A DNA stretch of 64,000 nt from Falsirhodobacter flavus (GCA_029846755.1 JARWBI010000002.1:1-64000); one strand, 5' to 3'. Numbered from the stretch's first letter, positions 16,111 to 25,641 are shown. Notes: generated by a model from the letters alone, not told the origin. A program made the numbers and translations.

Positions 16111-16371
16111 ATGCCAAAGACCGCGAGAAGCCCTGGATCTGTAGCGTTAGGCAACGAAATCCTTCGGCTACGGACTGCAAAGAATCTCACACAAACACAG
16201 CTCGCCGAGCTCGTAGAGACCGTTCAAGCCACAATTGCGAAAATCGAGAAAGGGATCCGCGGGGTTGACTCGGTGGAAGTTGTCGTTCTTGCACGAGCGC
16301 TGAGCGTAGATCCGGAAAGCCTCATTGCCGTTGTTGATGGGAGCACACCACCGGACCAGACCTTTCGCTGA
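16111..16371 (+). CDS. XRE-family transcriptional regulator
   Basis: This 86-residue Cro/CI-type DNA-binding protein has its helix-turn-helix at about 15-70 (NEILRLRTAKNLTQTQLAEL, ETVQATIAKIEKGIRGV, LARALSVDPESL). The start at 16111 follows GAAGG; a GTG 6 nt upstream is possible. It is transcribed away from the protease module with a 302-bp shared intergenic region containing a palindrome, so it probably represses that module and itself. Confidence 0.85.
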   Translation: MPKTARSPGSVALGNEILRLRTAKNLTQTQLAELVETVQATIAKIEKGIRGVDSVEVVVLARALSVDPESLIAVVDGSTPPDQTFR

Positions 16372-16844
16372 GACGCCTACACGCGTCTTTCTCCCTTGGG
16401 CATCTTAAACTGATTTGACCTGAGAACGACGGCGGGTGACGGGACCGGACGATCACATCGTCGCGTCGCCTGACCAGGTCGCGACCCCACTAAAAACAAT
16501 CTATCCAAGTCTGCTTTTTTTGAGCGAAAGGTATTCAGTTTGCGGCAGCGGCGCGCTCATCGAACTAGGCTCTCCCGCCATTCGTCGACACGCTTCGCGT
16601 ATCTCCATCATGTTGGGGGTAAGGCCGAGGCTTCGCCTCGGTTAAGAGAAAATCCATGCAAATGCGAAGCCGTCCTCCGCTCGCCCAGCCAGCTATAAGC
16701 TGGCTCGCTCTCGGACGACCCACTCGAGCGTCACGCGTTAAATGAACGTTTTCGGGAAGGGCGCATTAAGGCTAAGGTCTTACCATTACACAACGCCCGC
16801 GCTGACGCCTCATATAGCCGCTGAAAACCGGGGGTGCAAGACCA
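16372..16844. other. Gene-free right border of the accessory region
   Basis: This 473-bp stretch has no supportable gene. It holds two perfect hairpins: CCGAGGC-TTC-GCCTCGG at 16625-16641 and AGCCAGCT-ATA-AGCTGGCT at 16687-16705. The second sits inside a longer imperfect palindrome (GTCC...GGAC arms, about 16666-16716). Neither has a T-run. To the right, gene content becomes ordinary chromosomal. Confidence 0.55.
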
Positions 16845-17402
16845 ATGGACGACCGGATCGAAGCGATCTTTGCCGCCGAAAACCCGTGGCGCGACCATCT
16901 GGCCGCGCTGCGCCGCATCCTGCGCGCGACCCCGCTGGTCGAGGAATACAAGTGGCGCGCCCCCTGCTATACCCATCAGGGCGTGAACATCGCGACCGTC
17001 TGGGGGCTGAAGGATGCGGCGGTGCTGTCCTTCTTCAAGGGCGCGCTTCTGGACGATCCGGCAGGCATACTGGAGCCGCCCGGCCCCAATACACGATCCG
17101 CCCGCACCGCCCGTTTCACGCGGCTGGATCAGATCGACGCGGACGTGCTGACGGCCTATGTCGCCGAGGCCATCGCGAAATCGGCTGAAAAGGTGGACCT
17201 GTCAGACCCGCCCGTCCTGCCGGCCGAGATCGCGTCACAGATGGACCCCGCCCTTCGCGCCGCCTTCGATACACTGACACCGGGACGCCAGCGCGGCTGG
17301 ATCGTCCACATCACCGGCGCGAAACAGCCCGCGACCCGGCTGGCGCGGCTGAACAGGGCCGCGCCGCGCATCCTGCAAGGCAAAGGGCTGCACGACCACT
17401 AG
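16845..17402 (+). CDS. DUF1801 / YdeI-like protein
   Basis: This 185-residue cytosolic protein begins with a DUF1801 domain (about 10-110: LRRILRATPLVEEYKWRAPCYTHQGVNIATV) and continues with the C-terminal YdeI-type segment rich in Ala/Arg (DPALRAAFDTLTPGRQRGW, then ITGAKQPATRLARL). The biochemical role of the family is not settled. The stop overlaps the convergent 5'-nucleotidase gene: both use the same CTAG at 17399-17402. It is the first clearly chromosomal gene to the right of the island. Confidence 0.83.
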   Translation: MDDRIEAIFAAENPWRDHLAALRRILRATPLVEEYKWRAPCYTHQGVNIATVWGLKDAAVLSFFKGALLDDPAGILEPPGPNTRSARTARFTRLDQIDADVLTAYVAEAIAKSAEKVDLSDPPVLPAEIASQMDPALRAAFDTLTPGRQRGWIVHITGAKQPATRLARLNRAAPRILQGKGLHDH

Positions 17403-18958
17403 CGGCGAGTGATGCGCCCGTCGGTCGCCGGATGATACGGCCCGTTCGCCGCCAGATATTCCGCCACCACCTGCGCCAGATCGGGGCCGAAGTCATAGGC
17501 CTCGGCCGCCGTGGTGAACATCGCGAACCCGTCGCCGCCATTGCGGATATAGTTGTTCGCCACCGCCAGATAGCTTGCCGCCGGATCGAGCGGGACGCCC
17601 CCCACCATCACATCCGACACCCGGCTGCCCGCAGGCGCGGCGGGATCGAAGGCATAGCTCATCCCCGCCACCTGCACAAAGCGCCCCGCCCCTTCCTCAA
17701 GCTGGCTGACGCCGTTCTCAAGCGCCGCAAGCAGGGACGCGCCGTCGATACGGAAGGTGGACAGCGTGTTCTGGAACGGCAGCACGGTCAGCACCTCGCC
17801 CATCGTGACCTCGCCCGCGTCGATGGACGCCCGCAAGCCCCCAGCGTTGACCAGCGACACCTGCACGCCCTGATCCTTCACCCGCGCCAGCTGCGCCTCG
17901 GCGACAAGGTTCCCCATCGTGCATTCCTGCTGGCGGCACACCTCGCGGCTGCCGTCGATGGGCTCGGCCGTCTCTGCCACGACCTCGGCGCGGATTTCCT
18001 CCAGCGGCTTCGCAAGTTCCGCCACGCGGGCCAGCGTCGCCTCGTCCTCGGCCACCGAAGCATCCAACAGCACCGGCGCCCCCGCCGTTCCCGTGACCTT
18101 GCCCTCGTCATCGAAGGTCACGGTCAACTCGCCCAGATATTTGCTGTAGGCATAGGCCTGCACGATCGGCACATCGCCCACCATTGTCGGATAGGGCCCC
18201 GCCGCGCCTTCTTCGGTGGATGACAGCAGCGTGTGGCTGTGCCCGCCCACGATCACGTCGATCCCGGTGGTTTCCGCCGCGATGCGCTGATCGACAGCGT
18301 AACCCGAATGGGACAGCAGGATGATCTTGTCGATCCCTTGCCCCGTCAGATCGTCCACCTCCTGCTGCACCGCCGGGACGGGATCGACGAAGTTTACATT
18401 CGGGCCGGGACTGGCAAGTTCCGGGTTGTCCTGCGGCGTCAGGCCGATCACGCCGATCTTCTGCCCGCCCCGTTCCAGCACGGTGCTTTTGGCGAACTTC
18501 CCGGCCAGAAGCGGCTCCCGGCTTACATCGGCATTCGCCATCAGCAGCGGCATGTCCACCGCCTCCTCGAACTTCGCCAGCTCTGCCGGGCCGTCGTCGA
18601 ATTCGTGGTTGCCGACCGCCATTGCGTCATAACCGAGCTTGCCGACGAATTCCGCCGCCAGCGCGCTTTTGTAATGGGTGTAGAACAGCGTGCCCTGAAA
18701 CCAGTCGCCCGCATCCAGCAGGATCGTATTCGCGCCGCCCCGCTCCCGCGCTTCGGCCACCGCCGTCACCAGCCGCGCAACGCCGCCGAAACATTCGCCC
18801 GCCGCGTTATCCTCGGGCGCACAGGTGGAATCCGATGCGGTGATCGGCTCGAACCTGTCATGGACGTCGTTGGTATGCAGGATCGTCAGCGTGAAGTCGG
18901 CCTGCGCCGCTCCCGCACCAAGGGCAATCATCACCGGGACAAGGGGAGCGAAACGCAT
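17399..18958 (-). CDS. Periplasmic 5'-nucleotidase / metallophosphatase
   Basis: This 519-residue exported enzyme probably hydrolyses nucleotides such as 5'-AMP, UDP-sugars or 2',3'-cyclic nucleotides in the periplasm. A signal peptide ends AGAAQA (about residue 20). The metallophosphoesterase motifs follow: HTNDVHDRF (D-x-H), DAGDWFQG, GNHEFDDG and GGHSHT. The C-terminal half is the 5'-nucleotidase substrate domain (VSLVNAGGLRASIDAG, FQNTLSTFRIDG, NNYIRNGGDGF). The start at 18958 follows AAGGA. It is divergent from the DUF952 gene. Confidence 0.9.
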   Translation of the reverse strand: MRFAPLVPVMIALGAGAAQADFTLTILHTNDVHDRFEPITASDSTCAPEDNAAGECFGGVARLVTAVAEARERGGANTILLDAGDWFQGTLFYTHYKSALAAEFVGKLGYDAMAVGNHEFDDGPAELAKFEEAVDMPLLMANADVSREPLLAGKFAKSTVLERGGQKIGVIGLTPQDNPELASPGPNVNFVDPVPAVQQEVDDLTGQGIDKIILLSHSGYAVDQRIAAETTGIDVIVGGHSHTLLSSTEEGAAGPYPTMVGDVPIVQAYAYSKYLGELTVTFDDEGKVTGTAGAPVLLDASVAEDEATLARVAELAKPLEEIRAEVVAETAEPIDGSREVCRQQECTMGNLVAEAQLARVKDQGVQVSLVNAGGLRASIDAGEVTMGEVLTVLPFQNTLSTFRIDGASLLAALENGVSQLEEGAGRFVQVAGMSYAFDPAAPAGSRVSDVMVGGVPLDPAASYLAVANNYIRNGGDGFAMFTTAAEAYDFGPDLAQVVAEYLAANGPYHPATDGRITRR

Positions 18959-19057
18959 CGGGATATCCTTTCATGTCACATCCGTGACTTTGCGGTCCCG
19001 CATCAGCCATGTCAAAGCCCCCATTGACCGGAACCCGTGCAGGGTGCATGAGATACC

Positions 19058-19396
19058 ATGCTGATCTACAAGATCTTCCGTCGCCCCGAATGGGAAGCCC
19101 TCCGCGATGCCGGCGAAACCGCCGGCGCGCCCGTCGATCTTGCCGACGGATACATCCACATCTCCACCGCCGCGCAGGTCGCCGAAACCGCCGCCAAGCA
19201 TTTCGCCGATGAAAGCGATCTGGTGCTTGTCGCGCTGGACGATGCCGCGCTCGGCCCCGATCTACGGTGGGAGCCGTCGCGCGGGGGCGCGCTGTTCCCG
19301 CATCTTTACCGTCCGCTGCGCATCGGCGATGTCGTCTGGGACAAGTCGCTGCCCCTTGGCGCCGCCGGACATATTTTCCCCGAGGGCGTGATTTGA
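19058..19396 (+). CDS. DUF952 family protein
   Basis: This is a 112-residue cytosolic protein. The family blocks are visible: [12 protein letters not shown] at the start, [20 protein letters not shown] (27-46) and the end [20 protein letters not shown]. The function is not established; the fold resembles ADP-ribosyltransferase-related proteins. Its stop TGA overlaps the TTG start of pyrD (TTGA), so the two are translationally coupled. Confidence 0.87.
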   Translation: MLIYKIFRRPEWEALRDAGETAGAPVDLADGYIHISTAAQVAETAAKHFADESDLVLVALDDAALGPDLRWEPSRGGALFPHLYRPLRIGDVVWDKSLPLGAAGHIFPEGVI

Positions 19397-20457
19397 AACT
19401 TTCCGAACGTATCGGCCTCGGCCTTCTGCACCGGATCGACCCGGAGCGGGCGCATCACCTGTCGCTGATGGCGCTGAACGGCGGCTTCGCACCGCTGCAT
19501 GGTGGGCCGATGACCGGCACGCGGCTGGCAACCTCGCTGGCGGGGCTGGCGCTGACCAATCCGGTCGGGCTGGCGGCGGGATATGACAAGAACGCGACCG
19601 CCCTGCCCGCGCTGATGCAATCCGGCTTCGGCTTTCTGGAGGTGGGGGCCGCGACACCGCGCCCGCAGCCCGGCAACCCCAAGCCGCGCCTGTTCCGCCT
19701 GAAACAGGACCGCGCGGTCATCAACCGCTTCGGCTTCAACAACGAAGGCGCCAGCGCCATCTGCGCCCGCCTTGCGATGCGCCCGCGCGGCGATGTGCCG
19801 GTGGGCCTGAACCTTGGCGCGAACAAGGACAGTGCCGACCGCGCCGCCGATTTCGCCGCCGTGCTGGCCTGCTGCGGCCCGCATGTGGATTTCGCGACCG
19901 TCAACGTCTCGTCCCCCAACACCGAACGCCTGCGCGATCTGCAAGGCCGCGCCGCGCTGACCGCGCTTCTGGCCGGGGTGATGGAGGTGCGCGGCGGGCT
20001 GGAACGTCCGATCCCGGTTTTTCTGAAGATCGCGCCGGACCTGTCCGATGACGAACTGGCCGAGGTGGCCGAGGTCGCGCTGATTTCGGGCGTGGACGCC
20101 ATCATCGCCACTAACACGACGCTGTCGCGCGAAGGGCTGTCCGATCCGCAAAAGGATCAGGCGGGTGGGCTGTCGGGCAAGCCGCTGTTCGAAAAATCCA
20201 CCCGCGTGCTGGCACGGCTGTCGCAGCTGACCGATGGGCGCATCCCGCTGGTCGGCGTCGGCGGCATCTCCAGCGCCGACGATGCCTATGCCAAGATCCG
20301 GGCGGGGGCGAGCGCGGTGCAGATCTATTCCGCGCTGGTCTATGGCGGGCTGTCGCTGGCGGCGGATATCGCGCAGGGGCTGGACGTGGCGCTGGCCCGC
20401 GACGGGTTCGACAACGTGGCGGCGGCGGTCGGCACCAACCGCGACGCCTGGCTCTAG
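19393..20457 (+). CDS. pyrD: Dihydroorotate dehydrogenase (quinone), class 2
   Basis: PyrD oxidises dihydroorotate to orotate in pyrimidine synthesis and passes electrons to quinone at the inner membrane. The 354 residues include the N-terminal membrane-contacting helix of class 2 ([18 protein letters not shown]), [20 protein letters not shown], the catalytic Ser region [22 protein letters not shown] and the FMN phosphate site [13 protein letters not shown] chose the TTG at 19393 because it overlaps the upstream stop and the family N-terminus begins there. It ends in a CTAG shared with the convergent gene. Confidence 0.93.
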   Translation: MKLSERIGLGLLHRIDPERAHHLSLMALNGGFAPLHGGPMTGTRLATSLAGLALTNPVGLAAGYDKNATALPALMQSGFGFLEVGAATPRPQPGNPKPRLFRLKQDRAVINRFGFNNEGASAICARLAMRPRGDVPVGLNLGANKDSADRAADFAAVLACCGPHVDFATVNVSSPNTERLRDLQGRAALTALLAGVMEVRGGLERPIPVFLKIAPDLSDDELAEVAEVALISGVDAIIATNTTLSREGLSDPQKDQAGGLSGKPLFEKSTRVLARLSQLTDGRIPLVGVGGISSADDAYAKIRAGASAVQIYSALVYGGLSLAADIAQGLDVALARDGFDNVAAAVGTNRDAWL

Positions 20458-20690
20458 AACGCCTTGAAGGTCATGGTCGTCAGCGTGCGGCTGATGCCTT
20501 CGATGTCGAACAGCCGCGCGGCAAGGTAATGGCCCACATCCTCGCCATCGGGGATATAGACCTTGGCGATCAGGTCCCATTCGCCGGAGGTCGAGAACAG
20601 CTCCGACACGATCTCGCGATCATAGATGGCGTCGGCCACCTCATAGGTCTTGCCGGGGGTGCAGCGGAACTGGACGAAGACGCAGATCAT
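20454..20690 (-). CDS. Lrp/AsnC ligand-binding (RAM) domain protein
   Basis: This 78-residue protein consists only of the effector-binding RAM domain of Lrp/AsnC regulators ([40 protein letters not shown]). It has no helix-turn-helix. Such stand-alone RAM proteins form rings that bind amino acids; the specific role is unknown. Its ATG overlaps the stop of the helicase gene (ATGA), so it is read as the last gene of that unit. It overlaps pyrD convergently by 4 bp. Confidence 0.83.
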   Translation of the reverse strand: MICVFVQFRCTPGKTYEVADAIYDREIVSELFSTSGEWDLIAKVYIPDGEDVGHYLAARLFDIEGISRTLTTMTFKAF

Positions 20691-22219
20691 TGGGGTTCCT
20701 CTTGTTTCAGGGTCAGGCGCGGCGCGGCTTTCGGCAAATCGTCCACGCCCAGCGGCACCTGCGGACGGCCAAGCCGGTTGCGGACGACCCAGAGAAGCTG
20801 GCGCTCCGCCCGCGTGATCGCAACATAGGCGAGGCGCTTCCACAAGGGCACGCCCGCCTCCATCCGCCCGGCCTGCGCCGCCGCATACATGTCGGGCGCA
20901 AAGACCTGCACCCGTTCCCATTGGCTGCCTTGAGCCTTGTGGATCGTGACCGCTGCCCCGTGCAGGAACGCAGCCCCCATCCGGGCCGCCGCCGGGATGA
21001 ACGGCTCCTCCTCGTCCGGCTTCTCGATCTTGATGATCGATGCCGCCGAGATTTGCGGGTCTTCCGCCCCGACCACATGCAGGCGCGCAAAACCGTCGCG
21101 CGTCCCCGGCCCCAGATAAATCACCTGCGCGCCTTTTATCAGCCCCCGCGCCTCAAGGTCGATGCGTTTCTTGCGATGCTTCAGCGGCAGCTCGATCCCG
21201 TCGCAGATCAGCGGCTCGCCCGGCACGAGCGCATCCTCGGGGGCGCCATTCGCCGCGCGGAACGCCTGGATCAGCCGGATGCGCGTCGCGTTGCGCCAGA
21301 CCAGCACGGGGGATCGCGCCATCAGATCGCAATCCACCCGCTGCGCCATCACCACGCGGTCGTCCTGTTCGGCCGCCTTTTCCACCATCCGCTCGAAATC
21401 GTGAAAGCTCAGGTCCGGGTCCGCCAGCGCATGGGCGAGGTCCAGGATCGGGTTGTCCTCGGTCTGGCGGTGGATGCGGTTCAGGATCAGCTTCCTCGGC
21501 TCTCCCAGCCGGTCGAAGACCATCTGGCCGGACTGACCCACCGGGGCAAGCTGCGCCGGATCGCCGAACAATACCAGCGTCGGGAAAATCTCGCGCAGAT
21601 CGTCGAACTGCCGTTCGTCCAGCATCGAGGATTCGTCCACGAAGCCCACGTCCAGCGGCTCCTCGCGCCGTTTCCAGCCGCGGATGAAATCGGACCCGCG
21701 CAGCCCCGCCGCCGCCAAGGCACCGGGGATCGACGGCACGGAATCGTAGAACGCCTTCGCCCGGTCCAGCGCGGCGTCGGTCATCCCTTCGACGTCCACG
21801 GGCCGCTTGCCCGTGCCCGCCAGCCATTCGGCCAGCACCTCGTATTGCGGATCATAGACGGGGGTATAAAGGATGCGGTGGATCGTCGTCGCCGGAACCC
21901 CGCGCAGCCGCAGGACCGACGCCGCCTTGTTCGTCGGCGCAAGGATTGCCAGCGTCCGCCGCTCTTTCTTCTTCTTGCTTTCGTAATCGCCCGAGACGAT
22001 CTCGACCCCCGCATCGCGCAGCGATTTCGTCAGGCTGGCCAACAGCATCGTCTTGCCTGACCCCGCTTTGCCGATCACCGCCAGCACCGCCGATTTGCCT
22101 TCGACCGCGGGGGTGTGGTTGCCATCCTCCATATCGACGCCCATGCCGGACAGTTGCTGGGACAGGCGATCCCAAGCCTCGGCCTGATCGTCGGAGAATG
22201 TAAGGGCAGGAAGGTTCAT
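20687..22219 (-). CDS. RecD/Dda-like ATP-dependent DNA helicase
   Basis: This is a 510-residue superfamily 1B helicase. The motifs appear in order: GKAGSGKTMLL (Walker A, about 50), LAPTNKAASVL (motif Ia), GFVDESSMLDE (motif II), LFGDPAQLAP (motif III), LNRIHRQTEDNP, TIHKAQGSQW and YVAITRAERQLLWVV (motifs V/VI). It lacks RecB/RecC partners here and resembles the stand-alone RecD-like helicases common in Rhodobacterales. The substrate is DNA; the pathway is not known. Acyltransferase, helicase and RAM genes follow each other on the minus strand. Confidence 0.88.
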   Translation of the reverse strand: MNLPALTFSDDQAEAWDRLSQQLSGMGVDMEDGNHTPAVEGKSAVLAVIGKAGSGKTMLLASLTKSLRDAGVEIVSGDYESKKKKERRTLAILAPTNKAASVLRLRGVPATTIHRILYTPVYDPQYEVLAEWLAGTGKRPVDVEGMTDAALDRAKAFYDSVPSIPGALAAAGLRGSDFIRGWKRREEPLDVGFVDESSMLDERQFDDLREIFPTLVLFGDPAQLAPVGQSGQMVFDRLGEPRKLILNRIHRQTEDNPILDLAHALADPDLSFHDFERMVEKAAEQDDRVVMAQRVDCDLMARSPVLVWRNATRIRLIQAFRAANGAPEDALVPGEPLICDGIELPLKHRKKRIDLEARGLIKGAQVIYLGPGTRDGFARLHVVGAEDPQISAASIIKIEKPDEEEPFIPAAARMGAAFLHGAAVTIHKAQGSQWERVQVFAPDMYAAAQAGRMEAGVPLWKRLAYVAITRAERQLLWVVRNRLGRPQVPLGVDDLPKAAPRLTLKQEEPQ

Positions 22220-22246
22220 GCCGCGACCATAGACGCAGCGGGGGCG

Positions 22247-23581
22247 CTATCCAAGGCGCTGCAACACACCGCTTGCGTAAAAGGCCAGCAGGGCCTCCTT
22301 GCCGGGGACGGGTTGCATGATGCCGCCGCGCTCCTCCAGTATCCCGCGTTTTTCCAGCGCGCGCAGGCCCTCGGTCACCGGATCGCCCTCCAGCATCAGG
22401 ACTGCGCCGGCTGCCTCCAGCCGGGCGGTCATCGCCGCCACCGCCGCCGGCACATCGGCGCGTGCCACGCCCGGTGCGGCAGCGGCCACCAGCGGCACAG
22501 GCAGGATCGGCACCGCAGCGCCCACATGCTCCATCAAATGCCCTGCCAGCGCCTCGGGCCGTGCGCCATTGCCCGCAATCCATGCGCGCAGCGATATCGG
22601 CGCGCCGAACGCCACTGCTGCCGAACCAAAGCCCGGAAAGCGTCCCCGCAAAAGCCGCCAGAACATCCGCAAGACGAAGCCGCAGATCGACAGCACCCCG
22701 GCGCGAAACTTCCGCTCGCCCTTCGCCGCCGCCTCGACCAGCACCCGGTCCTCCAGCACGCGGTCATAGGCGATGCCGACGGGAACGAAGACCACGTCCC
22801 GCCCGATGGCGTCGAAATCCTGCACGATATAGCTGAGCAAGCCCACCTTCGGCACCTGCACGCGGCCATCCAATGACAGCCCGCCTTCGGGAAAGAACGC
22901 CTGCGTCACCCCCGCCTGCGCCGACATCTGCACATACCGCGCCAGCACCCGGCGATACAGCTGGTTGCGCGATCCGCGCCGGATGAAATACGCCCCCATC
23001 GCCCGGATCAGGCGGCTCAGGGGCCAGACCCGCGCCCATTCCCCCACCGCATAGGACAAGGCCGAGCGATCCGCGACCAGCCAGGTCACCAACACATAAT
23101 CCATGTTGCTGCGGTGGTTCATGATGAAGATGACGGTGGCATTCCTGTCCACCACCTCGCGCCCCGGCGCATGGGGGGCGATGCGCACCTTGTAGAAAGA
23201 CTGCGTCAGCCGCCGCGCAAAGCGGATGGCGAACCCGAAATAGACGGTGGCGGAGAAACTTGGAACGATCTCGCGCGCATAGGACCGCGCACGCTCGAAG
23301 GCGACATCCTCCCGCCCGCCCTCCTCATGCGCGTGATCGGCGATGGCGGCGGACACGGCGGGGTCGTGGACCAGCCGCAGGATCATGTCCTGCCGCCGCA
23401 TCAGCTTGAAGGGTTGGATCGGCCGTTCAAGCCGTGTGTTCAGCTTCGCCACCACCCGTTCCATCCGCCGCCGCAGATACCAGCGGGCCGAAGGAACGAG
23501 CACCCGGTCCAGCGCCGCGATCGCGGCAAAAGCCAGCACGAGCACCAGCAGCCAGACAGGGAGTTCGACGGTCGAGGTCAT
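22247..23581 (-). CDS. PlsB-like glycerol-3-phosphate acyltransferase
   Basis: This 444-residue membrane-associated enzyme probably acylates glycerol-3-phosphate, the first step of phospholipid synthesis. An N-terminal hydrophobic segment (VWLLVLVLAFAAIAALD) is followed by acyltransferase blocks I-IV: NHRSNMDYVLVTW (HxxxxD variant NHRSNMD), GAYFIRRGS, FPEGGLSLDG and VFVPVGIAYDRVLE. This set matches PlsB rather than PlsC. It is shorter than E. coli PlsB (about 800 residues), as usual for alphaproteobacterial members. Confidence 0.85.
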   Translation of the reverse strand: MTSTVELPVWLLVLVLAFAAIAALDRVLVPSARWYLRRRMERVVAKLNTRLERPIQPFKLMRRQDMILRLVHDPAVSAAIADHAHEEGGREDVAFERARSYAREIVPSFSATVYFGFAIRFARRLTQSFYKVRIAPHAPGREVVDRNATVIFIMNHRSNMDYVLVTWLVADRSALSYAVGEWARVWPLSRLIRAMGAYFIRRGSRNQLYRRVLARYVQMSAQAGVTQAFFPEGGLSLDGRVQVPKVGLLSYIVQDFDAIGRDVVFVPVGIAYDRVLEDRVLVEAAAKGERKFRAGVLSICGFVLRMFWRLLRGRFPGFGSAAVAFGAPISLRAWIAGNGARPEALAGHLMEHVGAAVPILPVPLVAAAAPGVARADVPAAVAAMTARLEAAGAVLMLEGDPVTEGLRALEKRGILEERGGIMQPVPGKEALLAFYASGVLQRLG

Positions 23582-23616
23582 GCGGGCACCTTAGGGGCGC
23601 CCGCAAGTTTCGGCAA

Positions 23617-25005
23617 TCACGCGTGGATGGCGCCGGTGCCACAGGCCAGCGCAGCCTCGCGCACGGCCTCGCTATAGGTCGGGTGCGCGTGGCAGGTCAG
23701 CGCCAGATCCTGCGCGGATGCGCCGAATTCCATCGCAACGCAAACCTCGTGGATCAGATCGCCCGCGCCCGGCCCGATGATGTGGCAGCCAAGGATGCGG
23801 TCCGTCGCCTTGTCCGCGATCAGCTTCACGAAGCCCTCGGCCTGGAAGATCGCCTTGGCGCGCGCATTCCCCATGAAGGGGAACTTGCCGACCTTGTAGG
23901 CGCGACCCTCGGCCTTCAGCTGCTCTTCGGTCTTGCCGACCGATGCGACCTCGGGGGCGGTGTAGATGACGCCCGGGATGACGTCATAGTTCACATGGCC
24001 ATGTTTCCCGGCAAGGATCTCGGCCACGGCCATGCCCTCATCCTCGGCCTTGTGGGCCAGCATCGGGCCGACGATCGCGTCACCGATGGCGTAGACGCCC
24101 TTCACGCTGGTCTGGAAATGCGCGTCGGTCTTGATTTGGCCGCGCTGTTCCATCTCGACGCCCAGCTCGGCCAGTCCCAGACCGTCGACGAAGGGCTTGC
24201 GTCCGGTGGAGACCAGAACCGTATCCGCCGTGATCGTTTCTTCCTTGTCGCCTTTCTTCAGCTTGTAGGTGACGGTGGCCTTGCCGCCATCGACCTTCAC
24301 GCCCGAGACGGCAGCGCCGAGGATGAAATCGAAGCCCTGTTTCGCCAGGATCTTCTGGAAGCTCTTGGCAACCTCGGCATCCATGCCGGGGGTGATCGCG
24401 TCCAGATATTCGACGACCGTGACCTTCGCGCCCAGACGGCTATAGACCGAGCCCATCTCGAGCCCGATCACCCCCGCGCCGATCACGACGAGGCTTTCCG
24501 GAATCTTGTCCAGCGACAGCGCCCCGGTCGAGGTGACGACGGTCTTCTCGTCCACTTCGACGCCCGGCAGCGATGCGGGGACCGAGCCGGACGCGATGAC
24601 GATGTTCTTCGCCTCGTGAACCTCGTCGCCGACCTTGACCTTGCCCGCCTCGGGGATCGAGCCCCAGCCTTTCAGCCAGGTCACCTTGTTCTTCTTGAAC
24701 AGGAACTCGATGCCCTTGGTGTTACCGTCCACGACGTCCTGCTTGTAGGCCTTCATCTTCGACCAGTCGACTGTCGGGTTCGCGCCCATCAGGCCCATCT
24801 TCTCGAAGTTCTCGTGAACCTCGTGCAGGTGGTGGGTCGAGTTCAGCAGCGCCTTCGACGGGATGCAGCCGACGTTCAGGCAGGTGCCGCCCAGCGTCTC
24901 GCGACCTTCGACGCATGCGACCTTCAGGCCAAGCTGCGCGCAATGGATGGCGCAGACATAGCCCCCCGGCCCGCCGCCGATCACGATCACATCAAAGCTT
25001 GCCAT
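23617..25005 (-). CDS. lpdA: Dihydrolipoyl dehydrogenase (E3)
   Basis: This FAD enzyme reoxidises the lipoyl groups of the 2-oxoglutarate dehydrogenase complex (and possibly others) with NAD+. It has 462 residues: FAD site VIGGGPGGY (8-16), redox disulfide C42/C47 ([13 protein letters not shown]), NAD site [14 protein letters not shown], second FAD motif YAIGDAI, and the C-terminal catalytic His-Glu pair in HAHPTYSEA (H441/E446). It is the last gene of the sucA-sucB run, separated from sucB by two small genes. Confidence 0.95.
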   Translation of the reverse strand: MASFDVIVIGGGPGGYVCAIHCAQLGLKVACVEGRETLGGTCLNVGCIPSKALLNSTHHLHEVHENFEKMGLMGANPTVDWSKMKAYKQDVVDGNTKGIEFLFKKNKVTWLKGWGSIPEAGKVKVGDEVHEAKNIVIASGSVPASLPGVEVDEKTVVTSTGALSLDKIPESLVVIGAGVIGLEMGSVYSRLGAKVTVVEYLDAITPGMDAEVAKSFQKILAKQGFDFILGAAVSGVKVDGGKATVTYKLKKGDKEETITADTVLVSTGRKPFVDGLGLAELGVEMEQRGQIKTDAHFQTSVKGVYAIGDAIVGPMLAHKAEDEGMAVAEILAGKHGHVNYDVIPGVIYTAPEVASVGKTEEQLKAEGRAYKVGKFPFMGNARAKAIFQAEGFVKLIADKATDRILGCHIIGPGAGDLIHEVCVAMEFGASAQDLALTCHAHPTYSEAVREAALACGTGAIHA

Positions 25006-25021
25006 TCGTCAGACTCCTTGG

Positions 25022-25408
25022 TCAGAAAAGGGCCGTCAGCACCATGACGATGGTTGCGACGAACCCGAACATGAAGATGATCGAACGCCAGGGCGTCCAA
25101 CCGTAAGCATAGGCGGGGATGTAAAGCACCCTTGCCGCCAGATAGACCCATGCGGCAGTGGCCGTGATGACCCCCTGCGATCCGCTGGCCCAGACGGCCA
25201 GAACGGCGACGGCAAAGAAGAACAGGTTTTCGGCATGGTTGGCCTGCGCGCGGCGCAGCCGTCCCGTCATCACCGAATAGCCCGGCTCGCGGTCGCGGGG
25301 GGACAGGTTGTAATCCACCCCCGTGTCCTTGTTGGCCGAAGCCCCCGCCAGCCCGATGGCCGCGACGTTCAGCAGCGCCGAAAGGCACAGGACGGTGATC
25401 TCGGTCAT
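25022..25408 (-). CDS. MAPEG family membrane protein
   Basis: This 128-residue, four-helix membrane protein is of the MAPEG type. The family core is visible: MTGRLRRAQANHAENLFFFA (47-66), with the conserved Arg/Asn/Glu used for glutathione or substrate contacts in eukaryotic members, then AAWVYLAARVLYIPAYAYGW. Bacterial function is unknown. It overlaps the preceding small gene (ATGA) and lies just before lpdA, inside the TCA operon. This arrangement is familiar from Rhodobacteraceae. Confidence 0.88.
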   Translation of the reverse strand: MTEITVLCLSALLNVAAIGLAGASANKDTGVDYNLSPRDREPGYSVMTGRLRRAQANHAENLFFFAVAVLAVWASGSQGVITATAAWVYLAARVLYIPAYAYGWTPWRSIIFMFGFVATIVMVLTALF

Positions 25409-25641
25409 GCCGTTTCCAGGAAATGCGGGGTCATGACGCCGCCGAAGGCCTGTTCCTTCGCCAGCCAGTCCTTCGCGCCCTTTACGTTATGCACATCCAG
25501 AAGCACGAAGGCCTTGCCGCCCTCGCCCTTCCATATCTGCATCTGGGTCAGGCCGGAATCGGCGCGATCCTCGGCATCGGCATCCCATGCCGATTTCCAC
25601 GCGCCATAGTCGGGGGTGTCGATCTGGATCAGAAGCTGCAT
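25405..25641 (-). CDS. Small conserved hypothetical protein in the odh operon
   Basis: This 78-residue soluble protein fits a small ferredoxin-like alpha/beta fold: QLLIQIDTPDYGAWKSAWDA, LTQMQIWKGEGGKAFVLLDV, then KGAKDWLAKEQAF. I do not recognise a named domain; the pattern recalls stress-barrel or cyclase-like dimers. It sits between sucB (61-bp gap) and the MAPEG gene (4-bp overlap). It is probably co-transcribed with the dehydrogenase genes. Confidence 0.7.
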   Translation of the reverse strand: MQLLIQIDTPDYGAWKSAWDADAEDRADSGLTQMQIWKGEGGKAFVLLDVHNVKGAKDWLAKEQAFGGVMTPHFLETA

